A DNA stretch of 64,000 nt, from contig JACRMN010000010.1 of assembly GCA_016214955.1 (NCBI GenBank), positions 186,001-250,000 of the forward strand, written 5' to 3'. The notes under the pieces were generated by a model. The model had not been told where the DNA came from. It was given only the letters and a program-made list of their open reading frames with translations, and searched no databases. The position numbers and the translations under genes are program-made. Source of the DNA: Deltaproteobacteria bacterium (GTDB lineage Bacteria; Myxococcota; Myxococcia; Myxococcales; Anaeromyxobacteraceae). Shown piece by piece: positions 16,346 to 30,253 of this stretch; positions within the stretch are counted from its first letter, which is position 1; the number at the start of each line of letters is the position of its first letter.

Positions 16346-17986
16346 ATGGGTCCGTCGACGCGGTCCATCGAGCAGGTCGGTGCCGAGCTGGGGCTGCTCC
16401 CCGAGGAGATCGAGCCCCACGGCCGCCACGCCGCCAAGGTGGCGCGCCAGGCCGCGGAGCGCCTGGCCACGCACCCGCAGGGCAAGCTGGTGCTCGTCAC
16501 GGCCATCACTCCCACGCCGGCCGGCGAGGGCAAGACCACCACCGCGGTGGGGCTGGTGGACGGGCTGCGGCGCATAGGGAGGCGCGCGGTGCTCACGCTG
16601 CGCCAGCCCTCGCTGGGGCCGGTCTTCGGGCTCAAGGGCGGCGGCGGCGGCGGCGGCCGCGCCCAGGTGACCCCGGGCGAGGTGCTGAACCTCCACCTGA
16701 CGGGCGACCTGCACGCGGTGGCGGCGGCCCACAACCTGGCTGCCGCCATGCTCGACCACCACCTCTCGCGGGGCAACGCGCTCGGCGTCGACCCGGCCAC
16801 CATCCGCTGGCCCCGCACCGTGGACGTCAACGACCGGGTGCTCCGCCACGTGCGGCTGGGCATGGGGGGCAAGGAGGACGGGCCGGAGCGGGACGGCGAG
16901 TTCATCATCACCGCCGCCTCGGAGGTGATGGCGGTCCTGGCGCTGGCCGCCGACCTGCCCGACCTGCGCCGGCGGCTGGGCCGGATGGTGGTGGCGCGCA
17001 ACCGCGGCGGCGTCCCCGTGACCCTCGACGACCTCCGGGTGGCCGGCGCCATGGCGGCGCTGCTGGTGGAGGCCGCCAAGCCCAACCTGATGCAGACGCT
17101 GGAGGGCTCACCGGTGCTGGTGCACGCCGGCCCCTTCGGCAACGTGGCCCACGGCAACAGCTCGATCATCGCCGACCGGCTGGCGCTCCGGCTCGCCGAG
17201 CTGGTGGTCACCGAGGCCGGCTTCGCCTCCGACCTCGGCGGAGAGAAGTTCTTCGACATCAAGTGCCGCACCGCCGGGCTGCAGCCGGCGGCGGCGGTGC
17301 TGGTGGCCACGGTGCGGGCGCTGCGAGCCCACGGCGGCGGCCCGGTGGACCGGGAGGACGTGGCGGCGGTGAAGCGCGGCTGCGTGAACCTGCAGCGCCA
17401 CCTGGCCATCCTCGGCACCTTCGGCGTACCGGTGGTGGTGGCCCTCAACGCCTTCTCCAGCGACGCCCAGGCGGAGCGGGACGCTGCCCGCGAGGCGGCG
17501 CTGGAGGGCGGCGCCCGGGCCTTCGCCGTCTCCAGCCACTTCTCCGACGGCGGGGTCGGGGCCCTCGACCTGGCGCGGGAGGTGGCGGCCGCCGCCGAGC
17601 AGGGCGCGCCGCGCTTCCGCTTCCTCTACCGGGACGAGGAGCCGCTGCGGGAGAAGGCGGAGACCATCGCCACCCGCATCTACGGCGCCGCGGACGTGGA
17701 CTGGCAGGGAAGCTCCCTCGCCGACCTGCAGGAGCTGGAGGGGCTGGGCTTCGGCCGGCTGCCGGTGTGCATGGCCAAGACCCACCTCTCCATCTCCCAC
17801 GACCCGGCGCTCGGGGCCACGCCCAGCGGCTACCGGCTCCCGGTCCGCGAGGTGCGCCTCGCCGCCGGCGCCGGCTTCGTCACGGTGCTCAACGGGGCCA
17901 TCCGGCTCATGCCAGGCCTGCCGGCCAGGCCGGCCGCCGAGGGCATCGACGTCGACGCCGAGGGGCAGATCACCGGGATGCGGTGA
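16346..17986 (+). CDS. fhs: formate-tetrahydrofolate ligase
   Basis: A 546-residue cytoplasmic enzyme that makes 10-formyl-tetrahydrofolate from formate, THF and ATP. The P-loop TPTPAGEGKTTTAVGL is near residues 55-70, followed by LRQPSLGPVFGLKGGGGGGG, the AHNLAAAMLDHHL stretch, SDLGGEKFFDIKCR and the C-terminal KTHLSISHDPALGATPSGY. Length is near the normal ~555. The ATG has GGAGG seven bases upstream; a start at 16316 would add ten unlike residues. It is divergent from the TusA/DsrE/MetE cluster, both touching one-carbon metabolism, and convergent with the EF-G paralogue. Formate could come from or compete with the periplasmic formate dehydrogenase encoded later. Confidence 0.96.
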   Translation: MGPSTRSIEQVGAELGLLPEEIEPHGRHAAKVARQAAERLATHPQGKLVLVTAITPTPAGEGKTTTAVGLVDGLRRIGRRAVLTLRQPSLGPVFGLKGGGGGGGRAQVTPGEVLNLHLTGDLHAVAAAHNLAAAMLDHHLSRGNALGVDPATIRWPRTVDVNDRVLRHVRLGMGGKEDGPERDGEFIITAASEVMAVLALAADLPDLRRRLGRMVVARNRGGVPVTLDDLRVAGAMAALLVEAAKPNLMQTLEGSPVLVHAGPFGNVAHGNSSIIADRLALRLAELVVTEAGFASDLGGEKFFDIKCRTAGLQPAAAVLVATVRALRAHGGGPVDREDVAAVKRGCVNLQRHLAILGTFGVPVVVALNAFSSDAQAERDAAREAALEGGARAFAVSSHFSDGGVGALDLAREVAAAAEQGAPRFRFLYRDEEPLREKAETIATRIYGAADVDWQGSSLADLQELEGLGFGRLPVCMAKTHLSISHDPALGATPSGYRLPVREVRLAAGAGFVTVLNGAIRLMPGLPARPAAEGIDVDAEGQITGMR

Positions 17987-18003
17987 GGACATCGGCCCCG
18001 AGC

Positions 18004-18020
18004 GCCCGATGACTTCGGGC
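18004..18020. terminator. weak hairpin between fhs and EF-G genes
   Basis: GCCCGA (18004-18009) pairs with TCGGGC (18015-18020) across five bases, between convergent stops at 17986 and 18049. There is no U tract, so this is a weak call based on position. Confidence 0.3.
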
Positions 18021-18048
18021 TCCAGGCTCCGGTTCGCGCCCGGCGGCC

Positions 18049-20121
<2,073 letters not shown>

Positions 20122-20174
20122 GGAGCCGCGAGCATAACCGCGCGGCGGGCGGAGCGGGGGGCCGATGGCGGCCG

Positions 20175-21374
20175 CTACACCCGCTCCAGCACCACCGCCA
20201 GCCCCTGCCCCACTCCGATGCACAGGCTGACCACCGCGTAGCGCCCCTGGCGGCGCTGCAGCTCCCGCGCGGCGGTGAGCGCCAGCCGGGCCCCGGAGGC
20301 TCCAAGCGGGTGGCCGATGGCGATGGCGCCGCCGTTGGGGTTGACGCGGCTGTCGTCCTGGGCGATGCCGAGCAGCTTCAGGCAGGCCAGCACCTGCGAG
20401 GCGAAGGCCTCGTTCACCTCGATGACGTCGGCCTGGGCCAGCGTGATGCCGGCCCGGGCCAGGGCCTTGGGGATGGCGTAGACCGGGCCCACCCCCATGA
20501 CCCGCGGCTCGACGCCGGCCGCCGCGGCCGAGAGCACCCGGGCCATGGGCTTCGCGCCCGCCTTCTCGCCGGCGGCCCGGCTCCCCACCAGCAGCGCCGC
20601 GGCGCCGTCGTTCACGCCCGAGGCGTTGCCGGCGGTGACCACGCCGCCGGGGAAGAGCGGCTTCAGCTTGGCCAGGGCCTCGAGCGTGCTGTCGGGGCGC
20701 GGGTGCTCGTCCTCGGAGACCACCGTGGGCGGCCCCTTGCGCGCCGGGATGGAGATGGGGTGCAGCTCCCCCTGGTAGAAGCCGGCCGCCTTGGCTGCGG
20801 CGTAGCGGGCCTGCGAGCCGGCGGCGTAGCGGTCGGCCTCCTCGCGCTTCACGGCGTGATCCCTGGCCACGTTGTCGCCGGTCTCGGGCATCGACTCCAC
20901 CCCGTAGCGCTCGGCGATCCGCGGGTTGGGGAAGCGGGAGCCGATGGTGGTGTCGAAGATCCTGGCCTCCCGCTGGTACGGAACCTCGGCCTTGGCCATG
21001 GCGAAGGGGGCGCGGCTCATGCTCTCCACGCCGCCCGCCAGGTAGAGCTCCCCCTCCCCCGCGGTGATGGCCCGGGCGGCGTCGGCCACCGCCTGCAGGC
21101 CGCTGGCGCAGAGCCGGTTGACGGTGACGCCCGGCGTGGTCACCGGGAAGCCGGCCAGCAGGAGCGCGTGGCGGGCCACGTTGCGGGCGTCCTCGCCAGC
21201 CTGGTTGGTGCAGCCCAGGATGACGTCGTCGAGCTGCTCCGGCTTCCAGGGCGAGCGGGCCAGCACCGCCCGCATCACCTCGGCCGCGAGGTCGTCGGAG
21301 CGGACCCCGGCCAGGGCGCCGGCGTGGCGGCCGATGGGCGAGCGGAGGCCGTCGTAGATGTAGGCGTCGAGCAT
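20175..21374 (-). CDS. thiolase, 3-oxoadipyl-CoA/acetyl-CoA acyltransferase type
   Basis: A 399-residue thiolase. The acylated Cys is in [10 protein letters not shown], the active-site His in [16 protein letters not shown] and the second Cys in SLCIGVGQG. The N-terminus [32 protein letters not shown] resembles PcaF/PaaJ 3-oxoadipyl-CoA thiolases, so it may finish an aromatic or dicarboxylate pathway rather than plain fatty acids. It follows another thiolase gene (31-base gap) and the FadB-type gene on the same strand. The specificity remains an inference from the N-terminal resemblance. Confidence 0.9.
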   Translation of the reverse strand: MLDAYIYDGLRSPIGRHAGALAGVRSDDLAAEVMRAVLARSPWKPEQLDDVILGCTNQAGEDARNVARHALLLAGFPVTTPGVTVNRLCASGLQAVADAARAITAGEGELYLAGGVESMSRAPFAMAKAEVPYQREARIFDTTIGSRFPNPRIAERYGVESMPETGDNVARDHAVKREEADRYAAGSQARYAAAKAAGFYQGELHPISIPARKGPPTVVSEDEHPRPDSTLEALAKLKPLFPGGVVTAGNASGVNDGAAALLVGSRAAGEKAGAKPMARVLSAAAAGVEPRVMGVGPVYAIPKALARAGITLAQADVIEVNEAFASQVLACLKLLGIAQDDSRVNPNGGAIAIGHPLGASGARLALTAARELQRRQGRYAVVSLCIGVGQGLAVVLERV

Positions 21375-21404
21375 GGTGCGGTCCGTCCTTCCGCTGGCTG
21401 GCCC

Positions 21405-22583
21405 TCAGGCCACCTCGAAGAGCCCGGCGGCCCCCATGCCGCCGCCGATGCACATGGTCACCACCACGTACTTCACCTTGCGCCGCTTCCCCTCGATGAG
21501 GGCGTGGCCCACCAGGCGCGCGCCGCTCATGCCGTAGGGGTGGCCCACGGCGATGGCGCCGCCGTCGACGTTGAGCCGCTCGTCGGGGATGCCGAGCCGG
21601 TCGCGGCAGTGGATCACCTGCACCGCGAAGGCCTCGTTGAGCTCCCAGAGGCCGATCTCGTCCATCTTCACGCCGGTGCGCTCCAGGAGCCGCGGCACCG
21701 CGAACACCGGGCCGACGCCCATCTCGTCGGGCTCGCAGCCGGCCACGGCGAAGCCGCGGAAGATGCCGAGCGGCTGGAGGCCGCGCTTCTCGGCCAGCTT
21801 GCCGTCCATCACCACGCAGGCCGAGGCGCCGTCGGAGAACTGGCTGGCGTTGCCGGCGGCGATGACGCCCCCGGGGACGGCCGGCTTGATCCGGGCCACC
21901 GCCTCGTAGGTGGTGTCGGCGCGGATGCCCTCGTCGGCGGAGAGGGTGACCTCCTTGGTGAAGATGCGGCCCGACTCCTTGTCGGCGGTGGCCATCACCG
22001 TGGGGAAGGGGACGATCTCGTCGTCGAACTTGCCGGCCGCCTGGGCGGCCGCCGCACGCTGCTGGCTGCGCACCCCGTACTCGTCCTGCTGCTGGCGGGG
22101 AATGCCGTAGCGCCTGGCCACGTTCTCGGCGGTCTCCAGCATGCTCATGTAGACGGCCGGCTTGGTCTCCAGCAGCGCCGGGTCCTTGAACATGTGCTGG
22201 TTGAGCTCGCCCTGGACGCAGGAGATCTGCTCCAGGCCGCCGGCCACCAGCACCGGTACCTTGTCCACCAGCACCCGCTGCGCCGCCATGGCGATGGTCT
22301 GCAGGCCGGAGGAGCAGAAGCGGTTCACGGTGGTGCCGCCGGTGCTCACCGGCAGGCCGGCGCGGAGCGCGATCTGCCGGGCCACGTTGCCGCCGGTGGT
22401 GCCCTCGGGGAGGGCGCAGCCCATGAGGACGTCCTCCACCTCGGCGGGATCCACCTTGGCGCGCGCCACCGCGGCCTGGACGACGTGGCCGCCCAGGGTG
22501 GCGCCGTGGGTCATGTTGAGGGCCCCGCGCCAGGACTTGGCGAGGCCGGTGCGTGCGGTCGAGACGATGACGGCGTCGGCCAT
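21405..22583 (-). CDS. acetyl-CoA acyltransferase (FadA/FadI-type thiolase)
   Basis: A 392-residue thiolase that cleaves 3-ketoacyl-CoA with CoA to acetyl-CoA and a shortened acyl-CoA. Motifs: nucleophile Cys in [11 protein letters not shown], His in [16 protein letters not shown], Cys in [13 protein letters not shown]. The ATG is two bases from the stop of the upstream FadB-type gene (TGATCATG), so the two are translated as a pair, as in classical beta-oxidation operons. The neighbouring second thiolase suggests division of labour between chain lengths or pathways. Confidence 0.93.
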   Translation of the reverse strand: MADAVIVSTARTGLAKSWRGALNMTHGATLGGHVVQAAVARAKVDPAEVEDVLMGCALPEGTTGGNVARQIALRAGLPVSTGGTTVNRFCSSGLQTIAMAAQRVLVDKVPVLVAGGLEQISCVQGELNQHMFKDPALLETKPAVYMSMLETAENVARRYGIPRQQQDEYGVRSQQRAAAAQAAGKFDDEIVPFPTVMATADKESGRIFTKEVTLSADEGIRADTTYEAVARIKPAVPGGVIAAGNASQFSDGASACVVMDGKLAEKRGLQPLGIFRGFAVAGCEPDEMGVGPVFAVPRLLERTGVKMDEIGLWELNEAFAVQVIHCRDRLGIPDERLNVDGGAIAVGHPYGMSGARLVGHALIEGKRRKVKYVVVTMCIGGGMGAAGLFEVA

Positions 22584-22585
22584 GA

Positions 22586-24685
<2,100 letters not shown>

Positions 24686-24817
24686 GCGCGCTCCCTGTCG
24701 GCGCCCGGCCTGCGGCGCCCGAAGGTGGATGTGAATCCCTCGCGTGATCCGCAGCCGCGGGTCCCGGCATGATGACCGAGCCGCGCCGCGGGCGCCACGC
24801 CTTCCCGCTGCCTGCGC

Positions 24818-25564
24818 CTACCTGTTCCGCTTGGCGAAAAAGGCGGCGAAGGCCGCCTGGGCCTCGTCGGAGCCGAGGCGGGCGGCGAACTCGGCGATCT
24901 CCACCATCAGCGTCTCCTGGAGCCGCTCCTGGATGGGCCGCCGCAGCAGCGCCTTGGTGACCCGCACCGCCTCGGGAGGCAGGGCCGCCACCTGGCGCGC
25001 CACCTCCTGGGCCCGGGCCAGCGCCCCGCCGGCGGCGGTGGTGCCGGTGAGGAGCCCGGCCTCCAGCGCCTCGGCGGCCCCGAACTCGCGGCCGGTGAGC
25101 AGCAGGTCGCTGGCCCTCTTCTGGCCGGCGAGCCGCGGCAGCAGCAGCGAGGAGCCGCCCTCGGCGCAGAGCCCCAGCGGCACGAAGGGCATGCGCAGCC
25201 GGGCCCCCTCCCCCGCCCAGGCGAAGTCGCAGTGGAGCAGCATGGTGGTGCCGATGCCCACCGCCACGCCCTCGACGGCCGCCAGCAGCGGCTTCTCGAA
25301 GGTGGAGATGGCTTTCAGGTAGGTGAGGCCGGCCGGCTCGCCGTCCAGCGCCAGGTTCTGGAAGTCGTGGAGGTCGTTGCCGGCGGTGAAGTGGCCGCCG
25401 GCGCCGGTGACCACCACCGCCCGCACCGCGGCGTCCTTCCCGGCAGCGGCCAGCGCCGCCGAGAGGCCGCGGTAGGTGGCGGCGTCGAGGGCGTTGCGGA
25501 CCTCGGGACGGTTCATGGTGAGGGTGACGACGCCGCCCTCGGCGGCCTGTAGCACCGTGCTCAC
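24818..25564 (-). CDS. enoyl-CoA hydratase/isomerase (crotonase)
   Basis: A 248-residue crotonase-fold protein. The N-terminus carries [16 protein letters not shown], the oxyanion-hole segment [13 protein letters not shown], and [19 protein letters not shown]. The catalytic region reads [19 protein letters not shown], with a single acidic residue rather than the Glu pair of classical hydratases, so an isomerase or related activity is possible. The start is GTG, overlapping the stop of the nitronate monooxygenase gene by four bases (GTGA). It is the last gene of the Liv/acyl-CoA ligase operon, 132 bases before the FadB-type gene. Confidence 0.9.
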   Translation of the reverse strand: MSTVLQAAEGGVVTLTMNRPEVRNALDAATYRGLSAALAAAGKDAAVRAVVVTGAGGHFTAGNDLHDFQNLALDGEPAGLTYLKAISTFEKPLLAAVEGVAVGIGTTMLLHCDFAWAGEGARLRMPFVPLGLCAEGGSSLLLPRLAGQKRASDLLLTGREFGAAEALEAGLLTGTTAAGGALARAQEVARQVAALPPEAVRVTKALLRRPIQERLQETLMVEIAEFAARLGSDEAQAAFAAFFAKRNR

Positions 25565-26550
25565 GCTTCCATCTCCTGGCAGAGGGCGGCCCGGGCCGCC
25601 CGGTACTCGGCGCGCATCCGCGCCACCAGCTCCCGCACCGGGAGGATCTCGTCGACGGTGCCCACGCCCTGCCCGGCACCCCAGATGTCCTTCCAGGTCT
25701 TGGGCCCCTTCTGCGACCCGAAGCTCATCGAGGCCTTGTCGGCGTGGGGCAGCGCGTCGGGATCCAGGCCCGAGGCGACGATGCTGCCCCGCAGGTAGTT
25801 GCCGTGCACGCCGGTGAAGTAGGGCGTGTAGACCACGTCGGCGGCCTTCGACCGCACCACCATCTCCTTGTAGGCCTCGGGCGCCTGGGCCTCGGCGGTG
25901 GCGATGAAGCGGGTGCCCACGTAGGCCAGGTCGGCCCCCATGGCCCGCGCCGCCAGCACCGCCCGGCCTGTGGTGATGGAGCCGGCCAGCGCGATGGGCC
26001 CGTCGAAGAACCTGCGTACCTCGCCCAGCAGGGCGAAGGGCGAGAGGGTTCCGGCGTGGCCCCCGGCCCCGGCGGCCACCAGCACCAGGCCGTCCACGCC
26101 GGCCTCCAGGGCCTTCTGGGCGTGGCGGACGTTGACCACGTCGTGGAAGACCTTGCCGCCCCAGGCGTGCACCGCGCCGGTGATGCCGGTGGGGGCCCGC
26201 AGGCTGGTGATGACCAGCGGGACCCTGTGCTTCTCGCAGGTCCGGAGGTCCCGCTCCAGCCTGTCGTTCGACTCGTGGATGATCTGGTTGACGGCGTAGG
26301 GCGCCACCTTCTCGCCGGGGTGCCGGCGCCGGTGGGCCGCCAGCTCCTCGCCGATGCGGTGCAGCCACTCGTCGAGGAGCTCCGGCGGGCGCGCGTTGAG
26401 CGCCGGGAAGGAGCCCACCACGCCGCTCTGGCACTGCCCGATGACCAGGTCGGGCTGCGAGAGGATGAACATGGGCGCGCCGATGACCGGCAGCGAGAGC
26501 TGCCCGAGGAGCTCGCGCGCCACCGCCCTTCCCTTCCCCTCCTCCGCCAT
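25561..26550 (-). CDS. nitronate monooxygenase family protein
   Basis: A 329-residue FMN-dependent TIM-barrel protein of the 2-nitropropane dioxygenase/nitronate monooxygenase group. Visible features are [17 protein letters not shown] at the N-terminus, [20 protein letters not shown] with the flavin-binding glycines, and [26 protein letters not shown]. Many family members encoded in catabolic operons oxidise nitronates or act on acyl-CoA-related substrates; the substrate here is unknown. The ATG has GGAGGAAGGG just upstream. It lies between livH (31-base gap) and the crotonase gene (4-base overlap). Confidence 0.88.
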   Translation of the reverse strand: MAEEGKGRAVARELLGQLSLPVIGAPMFILSQPDLVIGQCQSGVVGSFPALNARPPELLDEWLHRIGEELAAHRRRHPGEKVAPYAVNQIIHESNDRLERDLRTCEKHRVPLVITSLRAPTGITGAVHAWGGKVFHDVVNVRHAQKALEAGVDGLVLVAAGAGGHAGTLSPFALLGEVRRFFDGPIALAGSITTGRAVLAARAMGADLAYVGTRFIATAEAQAPEAYKEMVVRSKAADVVYTPYFTGVHGNYLRGSIVASGLDPDALPHADKASMSFGSQKGPKTWKDIWGAGQGVGTVDEILPVRELVARMRAEYRAARAALCQEMEA

Positions 26551-26581
26551 CCCTTCCTCCCTGCGGCCCCGCCCTCGCGGG

Positions 26582-27463
26582 CTAGACCCGCTCCTGGAAC
26601 TCCTTGCCGAGCAGCCCCTCGGGCCGCACCAGCAGCACGGCGACGATGAGCACGAAGGCCAGGCTGCTCTTGAACTCCAGCGCCACGTAGCCGCCGAAGA
26701 GGCTCTCGGCCACCCCGAGGACGAGGCTCCCCAGCACCGCGCCCGGCAGGCTGTTGAGCCCGCCCAGCACCGCCGCCGCCAGCCCCTTGAACATCGGGTC
26801 GAGCATGAAGAACGGATCGAGCAGCAGGGCGGGCGCCAGGAAGACGCCGGCCACCACCGCCAGCGCCGCCGCCGTGCCCCAGGAGAAGGCGAGCACCGCG
26901 CGGGTGGGGATGCCCAGGGTCTGGGCGGCCGGCAGGTTCTCGGAGGTGGCACGCATCGCCAGGCCGAGCCGGGTGCGCTGGGTGAGGAGGTAGAGGAGCA
27001 GGCCGGCGACGCCGGCGGCCACGAAGGTGCCGACCGCCAGCTCGGAGACGAACACCGGCCCCACCTGCCACACCTTGCTGTCGGAGAGCGGGAACGGGAA
27101 GCGATCCGGCTCGGCACCCCAGCCCCAGACCGTGAAGCCCTGGATGATGAGGGCCAGGCCGATGGTCAGGATCACCAGGCCCAGCGGGTTGGCCCCCTTG
27201 CGCACCGCCGGGACCACCGCCCCGAAGTAGAAGAGCGTGGCCACCGTCGCGCCGGTGGCCAGCGCCAGCGGCAGCGCCACCCACAGGGACTGGCCGCGGC
27301 TCACCACCGCGAAGGCGGCGAAGGTGCCCAGCGTGGCCACGTCGGCGTGGGCGAAGTTGAGCACCCGGGCCGAGCGGTGGATGAGCACCAGCCCGAGCGC
27401 CACCAGCGCGTAGAGGCTCCCCGCGGAGAGACCGGTGAGGGCGTACTGGAGGAAGTTTCCCAT
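26582..27463 (-). CDS. livH: HAAT ABC permease LivH (system A)
   Basis: A 293-residue inner-membrane permease of the branched-chain amino acid (HAAT) type with about eight hydrophobic segments. Family landmarks include LYALVALGLVLIHRSARVLNFAHADVATLG near the N-terminus and AAAVLGGLNSLPGAVLGSLVLG towards the end. It pairs with LivM encoded just upstream (6-base gap). Given the acyl-CoA ligase and beta-oxidation genes in the operon, the transported solute is more likely an organic or fatty/aromatic acid than an amino acid; this is inference from context. Confidence 0.9.
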   Translation of the reverse strand: MGNFLQYALTGLSAGSLYALVALGLVLIHRSARVLNFAHADVATLGTFAAFAVVSRGQSLWVALPLALATGATVATLFYFGAVVPAVRKGANPLGLVILTIGLALIIQGFTVWGWGAEPDRFPFPLSDSKVWQVGPVFVSELAVGTFVAAGVAGLLLYLLTQRTRLGLAMRATSENLPAAQTLGIPTRAVLAFSWGTAAALAVVAGVFLAPALLLDPFFMLDPMFKGLAAAVLGGLNSLPGAVLGSLVLGVAESLFGGYVALEFKSSLAFVLIVAVLLVRPEGLLGKEFQERV

Positions 27464-27469
27464 GGTCGC

Positions 27470-28450
27470 CTACCGGAAGGGCCACATGCGGAAGTAGAGG
27501 CGGGCCTTGAGCCATATCCCGGAGAGCCCCAGCGGCTCGAAGATCAGCACCCCGAGGATGGCGGCGCCGAAGAGCACCGGCACCGCCCAGCGGAAGTCGC
27601 CGAAGAGGGCCGGCACCAGCACGGTGAAGGCCGCCCCCATCACCGAGCCCTCCACCGAGGCCAGGCCGCCCACGATCACCGCCACGAAGAAGTTCAGCGA
27701 CTCGGCGATGTTGAAGGACTGCGGCTCCAGGTGGCCGAGGTACTGGGCCATGAGCGCGCCGTGGACCCCGGTGTAGAAGCTGGAGATGCCGAAGGCCAGC
27801 AGCTTGGTGCGGGTGAGGTTCACGCCCATGGCCTCGGCGGCGATGTCGCTGTCGCGCACCGCCACCAGCGAGCGGCCCACGTAGGAGGAGACCAGGTTGT
27901 AGGCCGCGCCGGTGAAGAGCAGGAAGATGAGGTAGTAGACCAGGTAGACGTAGACGTCGCGGGAGAGGCCGAAGAGCGGCTCCAGCGCCGGGATGCCCAG
28001 GCCCTGGCGGCCGCCGGAGAGCTTCTCCACGTTGGCGAAGATCTGGTAGGTGGCAGTGCCGAAGCCCAGCGTGGCGATGGCCAGGTAGGGCCCCTTGAGC
28101 CGCAGCGAGGGGAAGCCCACCAGCCAGCCCACCAGGCCCGCCGCGCCGCCGGCCGCCGCCAGCGCCAGCGGGAAGGGCACGCCGGCGATGCGCAGGTGGC
28201 CGAAGGTGTAGGCCCCCACGGCCAGGAAGCCGGCCTGCCCGAACGAGACCAGGCCTGCGTAGCCGATGAGCAGGTTCTGCCCGATGACCCCGATGGCGAA
28301 GAGCCACACCAGGCTGCCCCGGGAGAGCCAGGCTCGCGGCCCCCACCACGGCAGGAGCAGGAGGGCCAGCAGCAGCAGGAGGAGCAGCGCCCGGGGGATG
28401 GGCTTGCGGACGAAGCGGAGCTCCTCGCGGTAGGTCTCGACCAGATCCAT
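27470..28450 (-). CDS. livM: HAAT ABC permease LivM (system A)
   Basis: A 326-residue permease subunit. After a charged N-terminus (MDLVETYREELRFVRKPIPR) come about nine hydrophobic segments, with the LivM-typical GYAGLVSFGQAGFLAVGAY, KGPYLAIATLGFGTATYQIFAN and AVIVGGLASVEGSVMGAA. It forms the membrane channel with LivH. It starts three bases after the stop of the acyl-CoA ligase gene and is separated from livH by six bases. Confidence 0.9.
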   Translation of the reverse strand: MDLVETYREELRFVRKPIPRALLLLLLLALLLLPWWGPRAWLSRGSLVWLFAIGVIGQNLLIGYAGLVSFGQAGFLAVGAYTFGHLRIAGVPFPLALAAAGGAAGLVGWLVGFPSLRLKGPYLAIATLGFGTATYQIFANVEKLSGGRQGLGIPALEPLFGLSRDVYVYLVYYLIFLLFTGAAYNLVSSYVGRSLVAVRDSDIAAEAMGVNLTRTKLLAFGISSFYTGVHGALMAQYLGHLEPQSFNIAESLNFFVAVIVGGLASVEGSVMGAAFTVLVPALFGDFRWAVPVLFGAAILGVLIFEPLGLSGIWLKARLYFRMWPFR

Positions 28451-28453
28451 TCG

Positions 28454-30253
28454 CTAGCCCCGGTAGAGCGACTCGACCAGGTCGGAGTAGCGCTTCTCGA
28501 TGTTGCGGCGCTTCACCTTCTTGGTCGGCGTCACGTCCCCCTCCTCCTCGTAGAAGCGGCGCGGCAGGAGCGCGAAGCGCTTCACCGACTCCACCTGGGA
28601 GAGCGTCTTGTTGACCCGATCGACCTCGTGGCCGATGAGCTTCCTCACCTCGGGGAGCTGGGTCAGCTCCATGAAGGTGCCGAAGGGCAGCCGGTTGTCC
28701 TGGGCGTACTTGGTGACGTTGTCCTCGTCGATGAGGACCAGGGCCACCACGTACTTGCGCCGGTCGCCGATGACGACGGCGTCCTGGATGTAGGGGCTGA
28801 ACTTGAGCTTGTTCTCGATGTAGGCGGGGGCGATGTTCTTGCCGCCGGCGGTGATGATGAGGTCCTTCTTGCGGTCGACGATCTTGAGCCGCCCCTCCAC
28901 CCACTCGCCCACGTCGCCGGTGTGGAGCCAGCCCTCGGCGTCCACCGCGCGCGCGGTCTGCTCCGGGTCCTTGTAGTAGCCCTGGAAGACGTGGGGGCCG
29001 CGGGTCAGGATCTCGCCGTCCTCCTCGCTGAGCTTCACCTCGATGCCCGGCACCGGCTCGCCCACGGTGCCCACCAGCGGCCTGTCGGGCCGGTTCACCG
29101 AGATGACCCCGGAGGACTCGGTCATGCCGTAGCCCTCCACCAGGTTGACGCCCAGCGCCTGGAAGTAGTCGAAGAGGTCGGGCGAGGCCGGGGCGGCGCC
29201 GCTGAAGGCCAGGCGGGTGCGGTCGAAGCCGATGCGCCGCTTGAGTGGCTCGAAGACCGTCCAGTAGGTGAGGAAGCGGGCCAGGCGCAGCGAGAGCGGC
29301 ACGTGGCCCTGCCGCCGGGCCCGCACCCAGCGCCGCCCCACCCCCACCGCGGTCCGGTAGAGGAGCCGCTTCACCAGGGTGGAGTCGGCCATGCGCAGCT
29401 CGATGGTCGAGGCCAGCTTCTCCCAGATGCGCGGCACGCTGGCGAAGTAGGTGGGCGAGACCTCGCGCAGGTTGGGGAAGAGGGTGTCGAGGCTCTCGAT
29501 GAAGTTGACCACGTAGCCGATGTCCACGTGCTGCAGCACCGAGCCCAGGTTCTCGTAGATGTGGGCCAGGGGCAGGTAGCTGACGAGCTCGTCGTCGACG
29601 CTGGCCTGGTTGGCGGCCCGGAGCGCCTGGGACATGAAGAGGCAGTTGCCGTGGCTGAGCATCGCCCCCTTGGGCGGCCCGGTGGTGCCCGAGGTGTAGA
29701 TGAACATGGCGGTGTCGTCGGGGGTGAGCTGCGCCTCCCGCTCCTCCACCGCCCGCGGCGAGGCCGCCAGCGCCTGGGCCCCGGCCGCCAGGAAGGCGTC
29801 GAAGAACATCACCCGCGGATCCTCGAAGCCCCACAGCCCCTTCTCGTCCCAGACGATCACCTTCTCCACCTGGGTGGCCGGGAGGATGGGCAGCACCTTC
29901 TCCAGCTGCTCCTCGTTCTCGGCGAAGAGGATCCGCGCGCCGGAGTGCTCCAGCACGTACTGGACCTGGTCGGCGGAGTTGGTGGGGTAGATGCCGCAGG
30001 TGGCCCCGCCGGCGGCCATGATGCCCAGCGAGCAGTAGAGCCACTCGGGGCAGTTCTCGCCCAGCACCGCCACCTTCTCGCCGCGCTTCAGTCCCTGCGC
30101 CAGGAGGCCCGCGGCCACCGCCGAGACCCTGTCGGCGTACTGGCCCCAGCTGACGCGGTGCCAGATGCCCAGCTTCTTGTAGCGGATGGCGAGCGACGGG
30201 CCGCGGCGGGCGGCCTGGCCGAAGAGCAGCCCGGGCAGGGTGCGGGCGGTCAC
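28454..30253 (-). CDS. long-chain acyl-CoA synthetase embedded in liv operon
   Basis: A 599-residue AMP-forming ligase of the long-chain type. Motifs: MFIYTSGTTGPPKGAMLSHG, VEGYGMTESSGVISVN, WLHTGDVGEWVEGRLKIVDR and KKDLIITAGGKNIAPAYIEN; the C-terminus contains DVTPTKKVKRRNIEKRY. The start is GTG, overlapping the livF stop by four bases (GTGA). It therefore lies inside a transporter operon, between livF and livM, which suggests that the imported solute is activated to a CoA thioester on entry. Unlike the ligase at the left end of the window, it has the longer FAA/FadD15-like layout. Confidence 0.94.
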   Translation of the reverse strand: MTARTLPGLLFGQAARRGPSLAIRYKKLGIWHRVSWGQYADRVSAVAAGLLAQGLKRGEKVAVLGENCPEWLYCSLGIMAAGGATCGIYPTNSADQVQYVLEHSGARILFAENEEQLEKVLPILPATQVEKVIVWDEKGLWGFEDPRVMFFDAFLAAGAQALAASPRAVEEREAQLTPDDTAMFIYTSGTTGPPKGAMLSHGNCLFMSQALRAANQASVDDELVSYLPLAHIYENLGSVLQHVDIGYVVNFIESLDTLFPNLREVSPTYFASVPRIWEKLASTIELRMADSTLVKRLLYRTAVGVGRRWVRARRQGHVPLSLRLARFLTYWTVFEPLKRRIGFDRTRLAFSGAAPASPDLFDYFQALGVNLVEGYGMTESSGVISVNRPDRPLVGTVGEPVPGIEVKLSEEDGEILTRGPHVFQGYYKDPEQTARAVDAEGWLHTGDVGEWVEGRLKIVDRKKDLIITAGGKNIAPAYIENKLKFSPYIQDAVVIGDRRKYVVALVLIDEDNVTKYAQDNRLPFGTFMELTQLPEVRKLIGHEVDRVNKTLSQVESVKRFALLPRRFYEEEGDVTPTKKVKRRNIEKRYSDLVESLYRG

